DNA of 64,000 nucleotides, taken from the NCBI RefSeq assembly GCF_023638035.1, contig NZ_JAKRVX010000003.1, forward strand, positions 186,001-250,000, read 5' to 3'. Shown here piece by piece: positions 37,686 to 46,999 of this stretch (its first letter is position 1; every line of letters begins with the position of its first letter). The position numbers and the translations under genes are program-made. The DNA is from Natronocalculus amylovorans (GTDB lineage: Archaea > Halobacteriota > Halobacteria > Halobacteriales > Haloferacaceae). Below the pieces are notes generated by a model. The model saw only the letters and a list, made by a program, of their open reading frames with translations, was not told where the DNA came from and ran no database searches.

Positions 37686-39221
37686 TCAGTCACCACCGCG
37701 CGCCCAATCGAGCGACCGCTTCACTGCTTCCTGCCAGCGGTCGTAGCGTGCATCCACGTCGCTTGTGTCTTTTGGTGAGAACTCCCGATCGATCTGCCAG
37801 TTGTCGCGCAACTCGTCGATCGTGTCCCAGTAGCCGACTGCGAGGCCAGCGGCGTATGCGGAGCCGAGGGCGGTTGTCTCGTCAACAACCGGTCGGGCGA
37901 TATCCGTGTTGATGATGTTCGACTGGAGTTGGCACAAGAAGTTGTTTTTGACTGCGCCACCGTCGACACGCAGCGACTGGAGGTCAATTCCGGAGTCTTC
38001 TTCCATCGCTTCGGCAACGTCGCGTGTCTGGAACGCGATCGATTCGAGGGTTGCGCGGACGATGTGTTCGCGCCGCGTGCCGCGGGTCATTCCCACGATT
38101 GTTCCGCGTGCGCGCTGATCCCAGTGTGGTGCGCCAAGACCGGCGAACGCTGGGACGAAGTAGACGCCGTCCGTGGAGTCCACACTGCGTGCGAGTTTTT
38201 CGGACTCCATTGCATCCGAGATAAGCGTCATATCTTCGAGCCATTCGATCGCAGCGCCCGTGATGAAGATCGAGCCTTCGAGGGCGTACTGGACTGGTTG
38301 GCCTGAGCGCTGGAAGCCAACGGTGGTGAGGAGGCCGTGTTCGCTCATGACGGCCTCGTCGCCGGTGTTCATGAGCATGAACGAGCCGGTTCCGTAGGTG
38401 TTTTTGGCGTCTCCGGCGTCGAAACAGGTTTGCCCGAAGAGGGCGGCTTGCTGGTCACCGAGTGCGCCCGCAACAGGTACTTCAGCACCCAAGAAGCCGT
38501 CTGCGTCGGTGCTGCCGTACGTGTCTTCGTCCGAGGATGGACGGACTTCCGGTAGCGTTGCGCGTGGTACGTTGAACTCTTCGAGAAGTTCGTCGTCCCA
38601 CTCCATGTCGTGGATGTTGAACAGCATCGTTCGCGATGCGTTCGTCACGTCAGTGATGTGGTTGCCCGTCAGATTGTAGATTACCCACGTATCGATCGTG
38701 CCGAAGAGGATTTCGCCCTCTTCAGCGCGGTCGCGGACATCTTCTGGCCGGGATCGCTGGAGTTTGATCGGGTCGGTGTTGTCCAAGAGCCACTCGGCTT
38801 TGGTTGCGGAGAAGTACGCGTCAGGCTCGAGACCGGTTTTCTGCTGAACGTCGTCTTTTTTGCCGTCTGCTTCGAGGGTCTCGATTCGGTCAGTGGTTCG
38901 GCGGTCCTGCCAGACGATCGCGTTGCCGATGGGGCTGCCGGTGTCTTTGTCCCACATGACGGTGGTTTCACGCTGATTGGTGACACCGATGGCTTCGAGC
39001 TGTTCGGCATCAATGAGGGCGTCATCGAGGGCGGTGTTGATGACGGATTTGGTGTTTTCCCAGATTTCCATTGCGTCGTGTTCGACCCAGCCCGGCTCCG
39101 GATAGATCTGTTCGTGCTTTTCATAAGCGTTTGCGATCACTTTGCCGCTGTGATCGAACACCATAAACCGTGTGCCTGTCGTACCTTGGTCGATTGCGCC
39201 GACGTATGTGTTATCTGCCAT
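37686..39221 (-). CDS. glpK: Glycerol kinase
   Basis: 511 residues of the FGGY kinase family. The phosphate-binding loop VGAIDQGTTGTRFMVFDHSG opens the protein. IGVTNQRETTVMWDKDTG, GTIDTWVIYNLTG and the C-terminal LRVDGGAVKNNFLCQLQ are conserved. It phosphorylates glycerol to glycerol 3-phosphate. Start chosen at 39221; an in-frame ATG at 39251 adds 10 residues. Its 5' two-thirds look somewhat more G+C-rich at third positions than neighbours, which may indicate recent exchange. Divergent from glpA. Confidence 0.95.
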   Translation of the reverse strand: MADNTYVGAIDQGTTGTRFMVFDHSGKVIANAYEKHEQIYPEPGWVEHDAMEIWENTKSVINTALDDALIDAEQLEAIGVTNQRETTVMWDKDTGSPIGNAIVWQDRRTTDRIETLEADGKKDDVQQKTGLEPDAYFSATKAEWLLDNTDPIKLQRSRPEDVRDRAEEGEILFGTIDTWVIYNLTGNHITDVTNASRTMLFNIHDMEWDDELLEEFNVPRATLPEVRPSSDEDTYGSTDADGFLGAEVPVAGALGDQQAALFGQTCFDAGDAKNTYGTGSFMLMNTGDEAVMSEHGLLTTVGFQRSGQPVQYALEGSIFITGAAIEWLEDMTLISDAMESEKLARSVDSTDGVYFVPAFAGLGAPHWDQRARGTIVGMTRGTRREHIVRATLESIAFQTRDVAEAMEEDSGIDLQSLRVDGGAVKNNFLCQLQSNIINTDIARPVVDETTALGSAYAAGLAVGYWDTIDELRDNWQIDREFSPKDTSDVDARYDRWQEAVKRSLDWARGGD

Positions 39222-39431
39222 TGGTAAGTCACCACTCTTGTGTGGGGCCATTCGTTCAGGAATTCTTTACTAACGCCCCCACATCAGCAGTAAATTCTAT
39301 GGACAATAGTGATAATAGTTTCTTCAATTAACACGATTTTCAGGGTTATTTTCCTACTAATCCGACAGATTCGGGCATATACCGACAGGAATCCCATATT
39401 GTTGAGTGACACTGACTATCATACATATTGG

Positions 39432-39466
39432 TACTTTACGGACATCGGCCCTCGGGAGGTAAAGTA
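39432..39466. promoter_or_regulatory. Inverted repeat in the glpK-glpA divergent promoter
   Basis: TACTTTAC (39432-39439) and GTAAAGTA (39459-39466) are perfect complements separated by 19 bases. The spacer itself holds a small dyad CCTC-GG-GAGG. The structure ends 31 bases before the glpA ATG. It may be a regulator site for the glp genes or an mRNA hairpin in the glpA leader. Confidence 0.45.
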
Positions 39467-39497
39467 AAGTGTACAGCGTCCAAGATCAAACTGGACA

Positions 39498-41249
39498 ATG
39501 ACTGACGCGCCACACGTCCTCGTAATCGGCGGTGGCTCGACCGGGTGTGGAATCGCCCGAGATCTTGCCATGCGCGGTTTAGAGGTCACCCTCGTCGAAA
39601 AGGGGAACCTTACACACGGGACAACCGGACGGATGCACGGGCTTTTACACAGCGGTGGGCGATATGCTGTGTCTGACCAAGCAAGTGCGAAAGAATGTAT
39701 TGAAGAGAACAGAGTACTCCGCGAGATCGCAAGCCACTGTGTCGAGATGACTGGTGGATTGTTCGTCCAGCGACCTGAGGATCCAGATGAGTATTTTGAA
39801 GAAAAACTGGAGGGCTGCCGTGAGTGTGGTATCCCAGCAGAAGTACTGAGCCCAGAGGAGGCCCGAGAAATGGAGCCATACCTCGCAAAGGACATCAAAC
39901 GGGCGATTAAGGTTCCGGATGGAGCGATCGACCCCTTCCGGCTCTGCGTTGCGAATGCAGCCTCAGCACAAGAACACGGTGCACGTATTGAGACCCACGC
40001 AGAGGTCATCGACGTACTTGTTGAGGATGGCGCTGTTGTTGGCGTTGAGATCAAACACGACACTGGACCGGGCAAGCGGGTTCACCGAGAGCCTGGCTCA
40101 ACTGAGAAAATTCATGCGGATCATGTTGTCAGCGCAACTGGTGCATGGGCAGGAAAAATCGGAGACATGGCTGGTGTCGACGTTGAAGTCCGTCCATCGA
40201 AAGGTGTGATGACTATCATGAACACTCGACAGGTCGACACGGTTGTAAACCGTTGCCGCCCAAAGGGTGATGCAGATATTGTCGTCCCACACGAGACAAC
40301 CTGTATTCTTGGAACGACCGATATCGAGGTTGACGATCCAGATGATTATCCGGAAGAGGAGTGGGAGGTCGATATGATGATCGACACACTCTCCGAGTTG
40401 GTTCCAATGCTTGCAAACGCTCGGACCATCCGATCGTTCTGGGGTGTTCGACCGCTGTATGAGCCGCCTGGGACGGGAACAACGGATCCAACCAACATCA
40501 CTCGCGACTTTTTCCTGCTTGATCATGAGGATCGAGATGGCCTTTCGGGAATGACTTCGATCGTTGGTGGGAAATTCACTACCTATCGAATGATGGGTGA
40601 GAAAATCTCGGATCACGTCTGCGAGAAGTTCGACATCGACGCGGAATGTCGAACTGCAGATGAGCCGCTACCTGGAAGTCATGATTTCTCCATTCTGCGA
40701 GACTACATGGATGAATTTGGACTTCGATCGCCAATTGGACGACGAAGCGTTGAGCGACTTGGCTCACGTGCAGAGGAGGTCCTCAAAACGGGCGAACCGA
40801 ATCCAGTGGTCTGTGAGTGCGAAGCAGTTACCAGAGCAGAGATTCAGGATGCGATCGACCAGTCCGGGTCTGATTTGAATGCGGTTCGAATCCGAACCCG
40901 TGCATCGATGGGTAACTGTCAGGGTGCATTCTGTTGTCACCGGATGGCACATGAGCTGTATCCAACCTACGATGAGCCGGTCGCGTATGAAGCCTTTGAC
41001 GAGCTCTTCCAAGAGCGCTGGAAAGGTGAACGGCATGCATTGTGGGGTGAACAGCTATCGCAGGCGATGTTAAAGTACAGCTTGCACTCAACAACAATGA
41101 ACGCCGATCACGATGCCGTTCGGACTGGCAGCGCGATCGACTTCTCGAAGTTTGACAGCGGACAAACAACAGCAGTTGCAGGTACTGCAGGCACGGAAAC
41201 CGCAGCAACAGATGGTGGTCTTCCACCAGCTAATGGAGGCGATCAGTAA
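39498..41249 (+). CDS. glpA: Anaerobic-type glycerol-3-phosphate dehydrogenase subunit A
   Basis: 583 residues. FAD-binding [17 protein letters not shown] at the N-terminus, then the oxidase core ([39 protein letters not shown]). A C-terminal BFD-type [2Fe-2S] domain follows, with VVCECEAVT and [11 protein letters not shown]. An acidic/Ala-rich tail ends it. It oxidises glycerol 3-phosphate to dihydroxyacetone phosphate, feeding the quinone pool through GlpB and GlpC. glpB starts at the very next base after the stop. Confidence 0.95.
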   Translation: MTDAPHVLVIGGGSTGCGIARDLAMRGLEVTLVEKGNLTHGTTGRMHGLLHSGGRYAVSDQASAKECIEENRVLREIASHCVEMTGGLFVQRPEDPDEYFEEKLEGCRECGIPAEVLSPEEAREMEPYLAKDIKRAIKVPDGAIDPFRLCVANAASAQEHGARIETHAEVIDVLVEDGAVVGVEIKHDTGPGKRVHREPGSTEKIHADHVVSATGAWAGKIGDMAGVDVEVRPSKGVMTIMNTRQVDTVVNRCRPKGDADIVVPHETTCILGTTDIEVDDPDDYPEEEWEVDMMIDTLSELVPMLANARTIRSFWGVRPLYEPPGTGTTDPTNITRDFFLLDHEDRDGLSGMTSIVGGKFTTYRMMGEKISDHVCEKFDIDAECRTADEPLPGSHDFSILRDYMDEFGLRSPIGRRSVERLGSRAEEVLKTGEPNPVVCECEAVTRAEIQDAIDQSGSDLNAVRIRTRASMGNCQGAFCCHRMAHELYPTYDEPVAYEAFDELFQERWKGERHALWGEQLSQAMLKYSLHSTTMNADHDAVRTGSAIDFSKFDSGQTTAVAGTAGTETAATDGGLPPANGGDQ

Positions 41250-42533
41250 GTGGCGATCGAAGAGGATGTCATCGTTATCGGTGGTGGCATTGCAGGCTCA
41301 ATCGCCGCACTATCTGCAGCAGACACTGGTGCACAAGTTCGGCTCGTGACACACAAAAAGAGCACACTCCGCCACGCAAGTGGACTCATTGACGTCCTCG
41401 GTTATACGGATGGTGAGAGTGGACCGGTGCATGACCCGTTTACGTCACTTGATGGGCTTCCTGAAGAGCATCCATACTCACTTGTTGGCGAATCAGCAAT
41501 TCGTGGTGGTCTCGAGATCTTTGACACAGTAACTGACGGTGCCTACAGCGGTGCACACACAGACCAGAATGCGTTAGTAACGACCTCTGGTGGTGCAATT
41601 AAACCAACCGCACGCTATCCGACAAGTGCTGCTGCTGGTCTTGTGAGTGACGATCGATCGATGCTCATTGTTGGCTTCCGATCGCTCACTGATTTCAACG
41701 GTGAGCTCGTTGCAGACCACCTCGCGGCGGCAGGCGTTCCGTTCGAAGTTAACGGAGCAGAGATTGAGGTACCGGGTAACTACCGAGCAGATGCACGTGT
41801 AACTCGGATCGCAAACGCACTTGATCTTAACAAGGATCTATCCTACAATGGGCGTACCCTTCCCGCACGGGAAGCATTTGCAGAGGCAATTAAACCGCAT
41901 CTCGGTACGGCCGATCGTGTCGGAGTTCCAGCACTTCTCGGCGACGATCACGCAGACGATGTTCGTGCTGATCTTGAGCGCTCCCTTGGCGTTGCTGTGT
42001 TTGAAATCCCAATGGGGCCACCGAGCTATCCTGGGCTTCGGCTGGAAGACTTGCTGTTTGATGCGCTTGACGACGCAGGGGTACGGATCAGTGATGGGAA
42101 CCCGGCGGTTGGGTACGAAACCGCCGCAGATGGAGACACACTCGAGTCAATCACAATTGACCGGCGTGGAAGAGAGATTCCGTACCATGCTGAGCAGTTC
42201 ATTCTTGCAACCGGTGGGCTAGTTGGCAAAGGAATTAACTCCGATCGAAATGGCGTCTATGAACCAGTGTTTAATTGCTATGTCCCGCACTCGGACGATC
42301 GGTATCAATGGTTCAGTGAAGACGCATTTGGTGAGCATCCGTTTGCGACGTTTGGTGTTCCGATTGACGAGCACTGTCAGCCACTGACGGCCGAGGGCAA
42401 GACGGAGTTTAGCAACCTACGAGCAGCAGGCGGCGTCATTGGTGGCGTCGATCCAACGGCAGAGAAATCAAAAAGCGGCGTCTCGCTTGCGACCGGCTAT
42501 GCTGCCGGGAGAGAGGCAGGGGAGGCGATATAA
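41250..42533 (+). CDS. glpB: Glycerol-3-phosphate dehydrogenase subunit B
   Basis: 427 residues beginning with a GTG codon that directly abuts the glpA TAA. FAD/NAD-binding VIVIGGGIAGSIAALSAADTG at the N-terminus. LRHASGLIDVLGYT and the C-terminal KSGVSLATGYAAGREAG fit GlpB. It joins GlpA to the iron-sulfur subunit GlpC. The glpC ATG is 2 bases after its stop. Confidence 0.93.
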   Translation: MAIEEDVIVIGGGIAGSIAALSAADTGAQVRLVTHKKSTLRHASGLIDVLGYTDGESGPVHDPFTSLDGLPEEHPYSLVGESAIRGGLEIFDTVTDGAYSGAHTDQNALVTTSGGAIKPTARYPTSAAAGLVSDDRSMLIVGFRSLTDFNGELVADHLAAAGVPFEVNGAEIEVPGNYRADARVTRIANALDLNKDLSYNGRTLPAREAFAEAIKPHLGTADRVGVPALLGDDHADDVRADLERSLGVAVFEIPMGPPSYPGLRLEDLLFDALDDAGVRISDGNPAVGYETAADGDTLESITIDRRGREIPYHAEQFILATGGLVGKGINSDRNGVYEPVFNCYVPHSDDRYQWFSEDAFGEHPFATFGVPIDEHCQPLTAEGKTEFSNLRAAGGVIGGVDPTAEKSKSGVSLATGYAAGREAGEAI

Positions 42534-42535
42534 TC

Positions 42536-43837
42536 ATGAGCGACGCAGAATCACCAAGCAGTTTCGACCCAACAGCACAGTCTTTCGAACCAGTCAGCGT
42601 CTTTCCGGATGCAGAGGACATGGATCTCCGGCCTGGTGCAGATAATTGTTATAAATGCACCGCATGTGACACGTCATGTCCAGTAGCAGAGGTTGATGAT
42701 GAGTTTCCTGGACCGAAGTTCCAGGGACCGGAGCAGTGGCGACTCAAACGAAAATCCGATGAGGCAGTTGATGACTCGATCATGTCGTGTTCCAACTGTA
42801 TGCGCTGTGACAATGCATGCCCATCAAGCGTTCCGCTCAGCCAAATGCATAATACGGCCCGAGCGGAGTACGTTGACGAGGAGATGGACAAACTCTCCCG
42901 TGAGTATCTCCGGAACCGGACCCTTGCAAACTATCGTACGCTTGCTTCGGTCGGAAGCAAAGTACCACGGCTGACGAACTTTGTGATGGGTAACAGTATC
43001 GTGCAAAAAATCAATGAGAAAATCCTCGGCATCACTGCAGAGCGCGAGTTCCCCGACTTTGCAACGGAGACGTTCCGCCAGTGGTGGAACAAACGCGGCG
43101 GTCCAAAAGTTCGATCGGAAGAAAAACGCGTTGCATACTTCCACGGCTGCTACTCAAACTACAACACCCCTGAGGTGGGTAAGGGGATGGTTCGAGTGTT
43201 CGAATCCTTTGGCTACGAAGTTGTCGTCCCGAAACAGGGCTGTTCGGGAACGCCAATGTTCGCAAACGGAATGCTTGCTGACGCAAAACGAGAAGCGGGC
43301 ATTACTGTCGATAACTTCTCAGGGCTCATTGATGAGGGATACGACGTCATTGCATCGTGTACGTCCTGTTCAATGTCGCTAAAACAAGAATACCCGGAAC
43401 TGTTCAGCATGGACGGAATTGAGGACCTCTCTATTCACACCTACGAAGCGATGGAGTATCTGCGCATCCATGAAGATCTTGAAGGTGCGATTGCTGACGC
43501 ATCTGTTGAAGAGCAAGCGTTTGCATATCACGCACCGTGTCACGCACGAAATCAGGGGCTCGATCGACAAGCTGTCGAGCTGTTCCGCGATCTCGATGGT
43601 GTCGTCATCGAAGATGTTGGTGACTCCTGTTCTGGGATCTCCGGAACCTACGGGTGGAAAGAAGAAAAATACGAGACCTCAATGAAGATCGGTGAAGAGA
43701 TGTTCGGCCATATGGAACATTCGACCGGGAACGTTGGAATGACCGAGTGTCCAACCTGTTCGATGCAGATGGAGCACGGAACTGGATACGATATTAAACA
43801 CCCACTCCAGCTACTAGAAGAAGCACTCGTCGAATAG
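42536..43837 (+). CDS. glpC: Glycerol-3-phosphate dehydrogenase subunit C (iron-sulfur)
   Basis: 433 residues. Two [4Fe-4S] motifs CYKCTACDTSCP and CSNCMRCDNACP are at about 38-95. Two cysteine-rich CCG domains follow, seen at YFHGCYSNYN with KQGCSGTP and at YHAPCHARNQ with GDSCSGISG. It passes electrons from GlpAB to the membrane quinone pool. The last gene of glpABC. Confidence 0.94.
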   Translation: MSDAESPSSFDPTAQSFEPVSVFPDAEDMDLRPGADNCYKCTACDTSCPVAEVDDEFPGPKFQGPEQWRLKRKSDEAVDDSIMSCSNCMRCDNACPSSVPLSQMHNTARAEYVDEEMDKLSREYLRNRTLANYRTLASVGSKVPRLTNFVMGNSIVQKINEKILGITAEREFPDFATETFRQWWNKRGGPKVRSEEKRVAYFHGCYSNYNTPEVGKGMVRVFESFGYEVVVPKQGCSGTPMFANGMLADAKREAGITVDNFSGLIDEGYDVIASCTSCSMSLKQEYPELFSMDGIEDLSIHTYEAMEYLRIHEDLEGAIADASVEEQAFAYHAPCHARNQGLDRQAVELFRDLDGVVIEDVGDSCSGISGTYGWKEEKYETSMKIGEEMFGHMEHSTGNVGMTECPTCSMQMEHGTGYDIKHPLQLLEEALVE

Positions 43838-43838
43838 C

Positions 43839-43858
43839 GACCAGAATTTCTTTTGGTC
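43839..43858 (+). terminator. Hairpin/T-tract terminator candidate after glpC
   Basis: GACCA (43839-43843) pairs with TGGTC (43854-43858) around an A/T-rich loop with a TTTT tract, directly overlapping and following the glpC stop. Suitable to end the glpABC transcript. Confidence 0.4.
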
Positions 43859-44140
43859 TGCTAAAAGCGCAAAAAGTGCGATCGAAATACTATCTTGATT
43901 TTACGGTATTGTACGGTGTATTACTCACTGATATTCACTTGTCGAAACGTCTGTTGAAATGCTGTGCTTAGCGAGGTTACTCCAGCCGATCGACGCTTAG
44001 AGTGAAACGAGTATCGGTTAGAGTGGGCATAATCGTAGACTACGGCCGTATACAGCAACGTCTCTGACGGATCAAATTTTGTTTTGATTATCCGAGTGAA
44101 ATGTATTAGCTGCTTTACTTTTCCAACGCGACACTACAGT
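43859..44140. other. Non-coding stretch after glpC
   Basis: About 280 bases of lower G+C content with only short frames. No transposase motif, RNA or repeat could be recognised. It precedes a broken HalOD1 gene, so it may belong to a decaying segment. Confidence 0.4.
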
Positions 44141-44441
44141 ATGGAATACAATATCGATGCGGACGAATCGGTGAGCGTGGCCGTGATACAGGCAGTAAGT
44201 ACAGTTGAAGAATAAAAAATACAGTCTCTCACCGCTGGCAAACGTCGTTGACACTGATGCATTGGATGCCCTGTTCAGATCCCGACATAACGGGACAGAA
44301 CGGACTGGTGGACGCCTTTCGTTTGTCTATAACAACTGTTTGCTCACAATCAAAAACGGGGAGTATCTTACACTCACACAGCTCAAATCTCATCACAGTA
44401 AATCAAATAATAATCAATTAGGTGACAAACACTTTACGTAA
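44141..44441 (+). pseudogene. Frameshifted HalOD1-domain protein
   Basis: The reading frame from ATG 44141 (MEYNIDADESVSVAVIQAVS) stops at a TAA at 44213-44215, next to an A6 tract. The other half continues in the +1 frame with SLSPLANVVDTDALDALF and TGGRLSFVYNNCLLTIKN, to a stop at 44441. Joined, they form a typical haloarchaeal HalOD1 output-domain protein (SVAV...DALDALF...GGxxxFxY). One base in the A-rich tract would restore the frame. It could be a real pseudogene or a sequencing slip. Confidence 0.72.
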
Positions 44442-44884
44442 ATATGTATTCGGGCCGTTTCACCGCTCAGGAAGCCGGCTCACGAACAGATAGTAATGCT
44501 TAAAATATGAACCAACGGGCAATCACGACAAGTCCGTTTCCGAATTTCTCACCGAAGATTGGTTGTTCTTTTTATATTAGCCATGACCGAACTCACCAAA
44601 ATCGTTGATCGATCAGCCAGAAGGAGCCGGCCAATTGCCGGCGTGCCCCGTATTCAGCACTCCGTTATGATTACCTATTAAAACTGAACGATTTTAACTG
44701 AGCGGCGTGGCACGGTTCACCAAGAAAACAGATCGAGGCGATTCACAGAAATACAATGCGGATGCCACGGGGCTTGACCCCGAGGCTGTTGACAACGTAC
44801 GCCGCTGTTTGTGCATGATTTACTGCTGCTCTGTGCTCTCAATGAATGGTGAGTCCGTCCCCATTGACGAGATGGATAACGGTG
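44442..44884. other. Degraded-looking intergenic region with small frames only
   Basis: It contains a TATA-like TTTTTATAT (44570-44578) before a 32-codon frame at 44581, and an 81-codon frame starting with GTG at 44707. The latter is rich in Cys (RRCLCMIYCCSVL) and runs into the stress-protein gene. Neither resembles a known family. A CCGGCCAATTGCCGG near-palindrome lies at about 44628-44642. Probably remnants. Confidence 0.4.
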
Positions 44885-45391
44885 TTACGTGGACTTTTTG
44901 CGACGGATTGTTGTTACAGGGATCTCTGCTGTCCGGACAACCTTTTCGGTAACGCTTCCAAGCAGATAACGATCGGTACCTGTTCGTCCGTTCGTACCCA
45001 TCAGAATAAGATCAATCTCGTTGTCATCAGCATATTTTAATATCTCTTTATATACAACGCCGCTCCCGATACGCTCTTTTGTTGAGACATCCGAAAGTTC
45101 TGCCACTGCCCGTTCGATCGCCCGCTCACCCTGCGATTTGAACGCTTCTTTCGACTCCTTTGGTGTCTTTCCGACCATTCCCTTTTTTTCACGGTTTTTT
45201 TCTTTTCCAGACATCCCCGATCGTTTTCCGGACGATCGTTTTCCAACCATGGCGCTATTAATATTGTGCGTCGGCATCACATACAGCACGTGTACCGTCG
45301 CATCAAATGCGGTGGCCATTTCTCGGACATGGGAGAGGGCAGATTCACACGGTTTACTACCATCTGTTGGGAATAAGATATTATCGTACAT
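44885..45391 (-). CDS. Universal stress protein (UspA) with a basic insertion
   Basis: 168 residues. Start at 45391 gives MYDNILFPTDGSKPCESAL, the standard Usp N-terminus. The C-terminal ATP loop GTNGRTGTDRYLLGSV is intact. Between strands 2 and 3 (about residues 47-85) there is an unusual Lys/Arg/Gly/Ser-rich insertion (GKRSSGKRSGMSGKEKNREK), out of keeping with acidic haloarchaeal proteins. At DNA level it contains a 12-base tandem repeat with 15-base period at 45218-45244. Confidence 0.87.
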   Translation of the reverse strand: MYDNILFPTDGSKPCESALSHVREMATAFDATVHVLYVMPTHNINSAMVGKRSSGKRSGMSGKEKNREKKGMVGKTPKESKEAFKSQGERAIERAVAELSDVSTKERIGSGVVYKEILKYADDNEIDLILMGTNGRTGTDRYLLGSVTEKVVRTAEIPVTTIRRKKST

Positions 45392-45653
45392 CCGTAGTAT
45401 GGTACATACATTCACACATGATAAATCATTCTTTTTATACAAATATCGAGACACACTCCCAACACGATTTTTAAAACATGAAATGGACGCACACAGGTGA
45501 GAAGAAACAGGATCTGTTAGTCCCAAGAGTGATTCAACGTAGTCTCTATCTGTGGCTTCTGCAACGTGTTTTTACCATTAGAACGCGTAATGTAAATTGT
45601 CGTATTTTCGACCCATTGGCCGGTACATCTGGTATTTGCGAGTGCTGGCTGGA

Positions 45654-45665
45654 TCGATTAATCGA
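45654..45665. promoter_or_regulatory. 12-bp palindrome before the second glpA-like gene
   Basis: TCGATTAATCGA, a perfect dyad ending 20 bases before the ATG at 45686. It could be an operator; CGAT-rich words are common in this genome, so chance is possible. Confidence 0.3.
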
Positions 45666-45685
45666 CAGAATACGGTTGTAATCCA

Positions 45686-46936
45686 ATGACTCATACAACA
45701 ACGGCACTAATTATTGGCGGTGGTGCAACTGGAGTCGGTATCGCCCGAGATTTAGCATTGCGTGGTGTTGGTGTAACACTTGTTGAGCGTAGTGGACTTG
45801 CAGGTGGAACATCAGGGCGATCGCATGGCCTTCTGCACAGCGGTGCACGGTACGCAGAGTCGGACCCACGGGGGGCAAAAGAGTGCATCGAGGAGAATGA
45901 AATACTTCGATCGATCGCAGGCCACTGTATCAGAGACAGCGGTGGGCTCTTTGTCCAACTTGATGACGACGATCCAACATACTTCGAAGAAAAACGAGAC
46001 GCGTGCATCGAACTTGGAATTCCAGTGACTGAGCTCAGTGGCGACGATGCAAGAGTACAGGTTCCCGAACTATCTGATGATGTTGTTCGAGCGCTCGCTG
46101 TTCCTGATGGCGTCGTCTATCCATCAAGGCTTGTTTCGTTGAATGCACAGAGTGCGGTTGATGCAGGCGCAGAGATATTTATTCACAGCCCTGTTACCTC
46201 GATAACCGTCTCAGATGAGAGAATAACGGCAGTCTCTGTTGGTGGTGAACTAGACGAGACGATCGAAGCAGAGTACGTTATTAACGCAACTGGGGCATGG
46301 GCTGAACAGTGTGCTGCACTCGCAGGTGTCTCGGTTCCAATGCGACCAACAAAAGGCGTGATGGTTGCGATCCCGTACGAAGGGTTGGATCCCGTACTTA
46401 ATCGGTGTCGTCTACCTGCAGATGGCGATATTATCATCCCACACGATGATCAGGTTGTTCTTGGCACAACAAGCGTTGCTGTTGATGACCCGGACAGTTA
46501 CGCAATGGAGGACTCCGAGATTGAACAGATGTTTACCGAGTGTGCTGCGATGCTCCCATCAATCATCGGTCGTGAGGCGGTCCGCCCATACTGGGGTGTC
46601 AGACCGCTCTATGCACCAGATGAAGATAATCGTGGAACCGCTGATGCTGGTGTGGGTAATGAGCGAGGGATCTCCCGTGACTTCACGCTTATCGACCATA
46701 CTGCGGACGGTGTTTCGAACTTCGCAACGATCGTCGGTGGGAAGCTAACCACGTACAGACAGATGGCTGAGGCAGCGAGCGACTTGGCTTCCGAAAAGCT
46801 TGGCGTACCCACAGCATCCACAACTGCAACGACGCAGATGGAGGGATTAGATGACCCTTCGTATCTCGATTCACTCGTGGATCGCTATGATGCCCGATCG
46901 CCTGCGGATGCAGATATGATCAGACACACAGTGTGA
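45686..46936 (+). CDS. Second FAD-dependent glycerol-3-phosphate dehydrogenase (GlpA-like, no Fe-S domain)
   Basis: 416 residues, collinear with GlpA at 39498: GGGATGVGIARDLALRG, RSHGLLHSGARYAESD, IPHDDQVVLGTTSVAVDD, GVRPLYAPD, IVGGKLTTYRQM. It ends after the catalytic core, so the BFD [2Fe-2S] domain and tail present in GlpA are missing. No glpB or glpC homologue follows. It may hand electrons to a different acceptor or use GlpBC in trans. Confidence 0.88.
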   Translation: MTHTTTALIIGGGATGVGIARDLALRGVGVTLVERSGLAGGTSGRSHGLLHSGARYAESDPRGAKECIEENEILRSIAGHCIRDSGGLFVQLDDDDPTYFEEKRDACIELGIPVTELSGDDARVQVPELSDDVVRALAVPDGVVYPSRLVSLNAQSAVDAGAEIFIHSPVTSITVSDERITAVSVGGELDETIEAEYVINATGAWAEQCAALAGVSVPMRPTKGVMVAIPYEGLDPVLNRCRLPADGDIIIPHDDQVVLGTTSVAVDDPDSYAMEDSEIEQMFTECAAMLPSIIGREAVRPYWGVRPLYAPDEDNRGTADAGVGNERGISRDFTLIDHTADGVSNFATIVGGKLTTYRQMAEAASDLASEKLGVPTASTTATTQMEGLDDPSYLDSLVDRYDARSPADADMIRHTV

Positions 46937-46972
46937 AATATCCTGTCAGAACCTGTGTGGACCCATGTGTTC

Positions 46973-46980
46973 TTATATAC
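46973..46980 (+). promoter_or_regulatory. TATA-like element of the FG-GAP gene
   Basis: TTATATAC about 24 bases upstream of the ATG at 47000. The spacing predicts a leaderless transcript and supports 47000 over an earlier in-frame start at 46955. Confidence 0.5.
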
Positions 46981-46999
46981 AGACCGATTCAGCGACTGT

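Noticed and set aside
38610-39227. 205-codon plus-strand frame opposite glpK
   Set aside because: Antisense shadow of glpK caused by its codon bias; no promoter or family likeness.
44707-44952. 81-codon GTG-started frame ending inside the stress-protein gene
   Set aside because: Overlaps a confident gene, odd composition, no recognised family; kept only as part of a remnant region.
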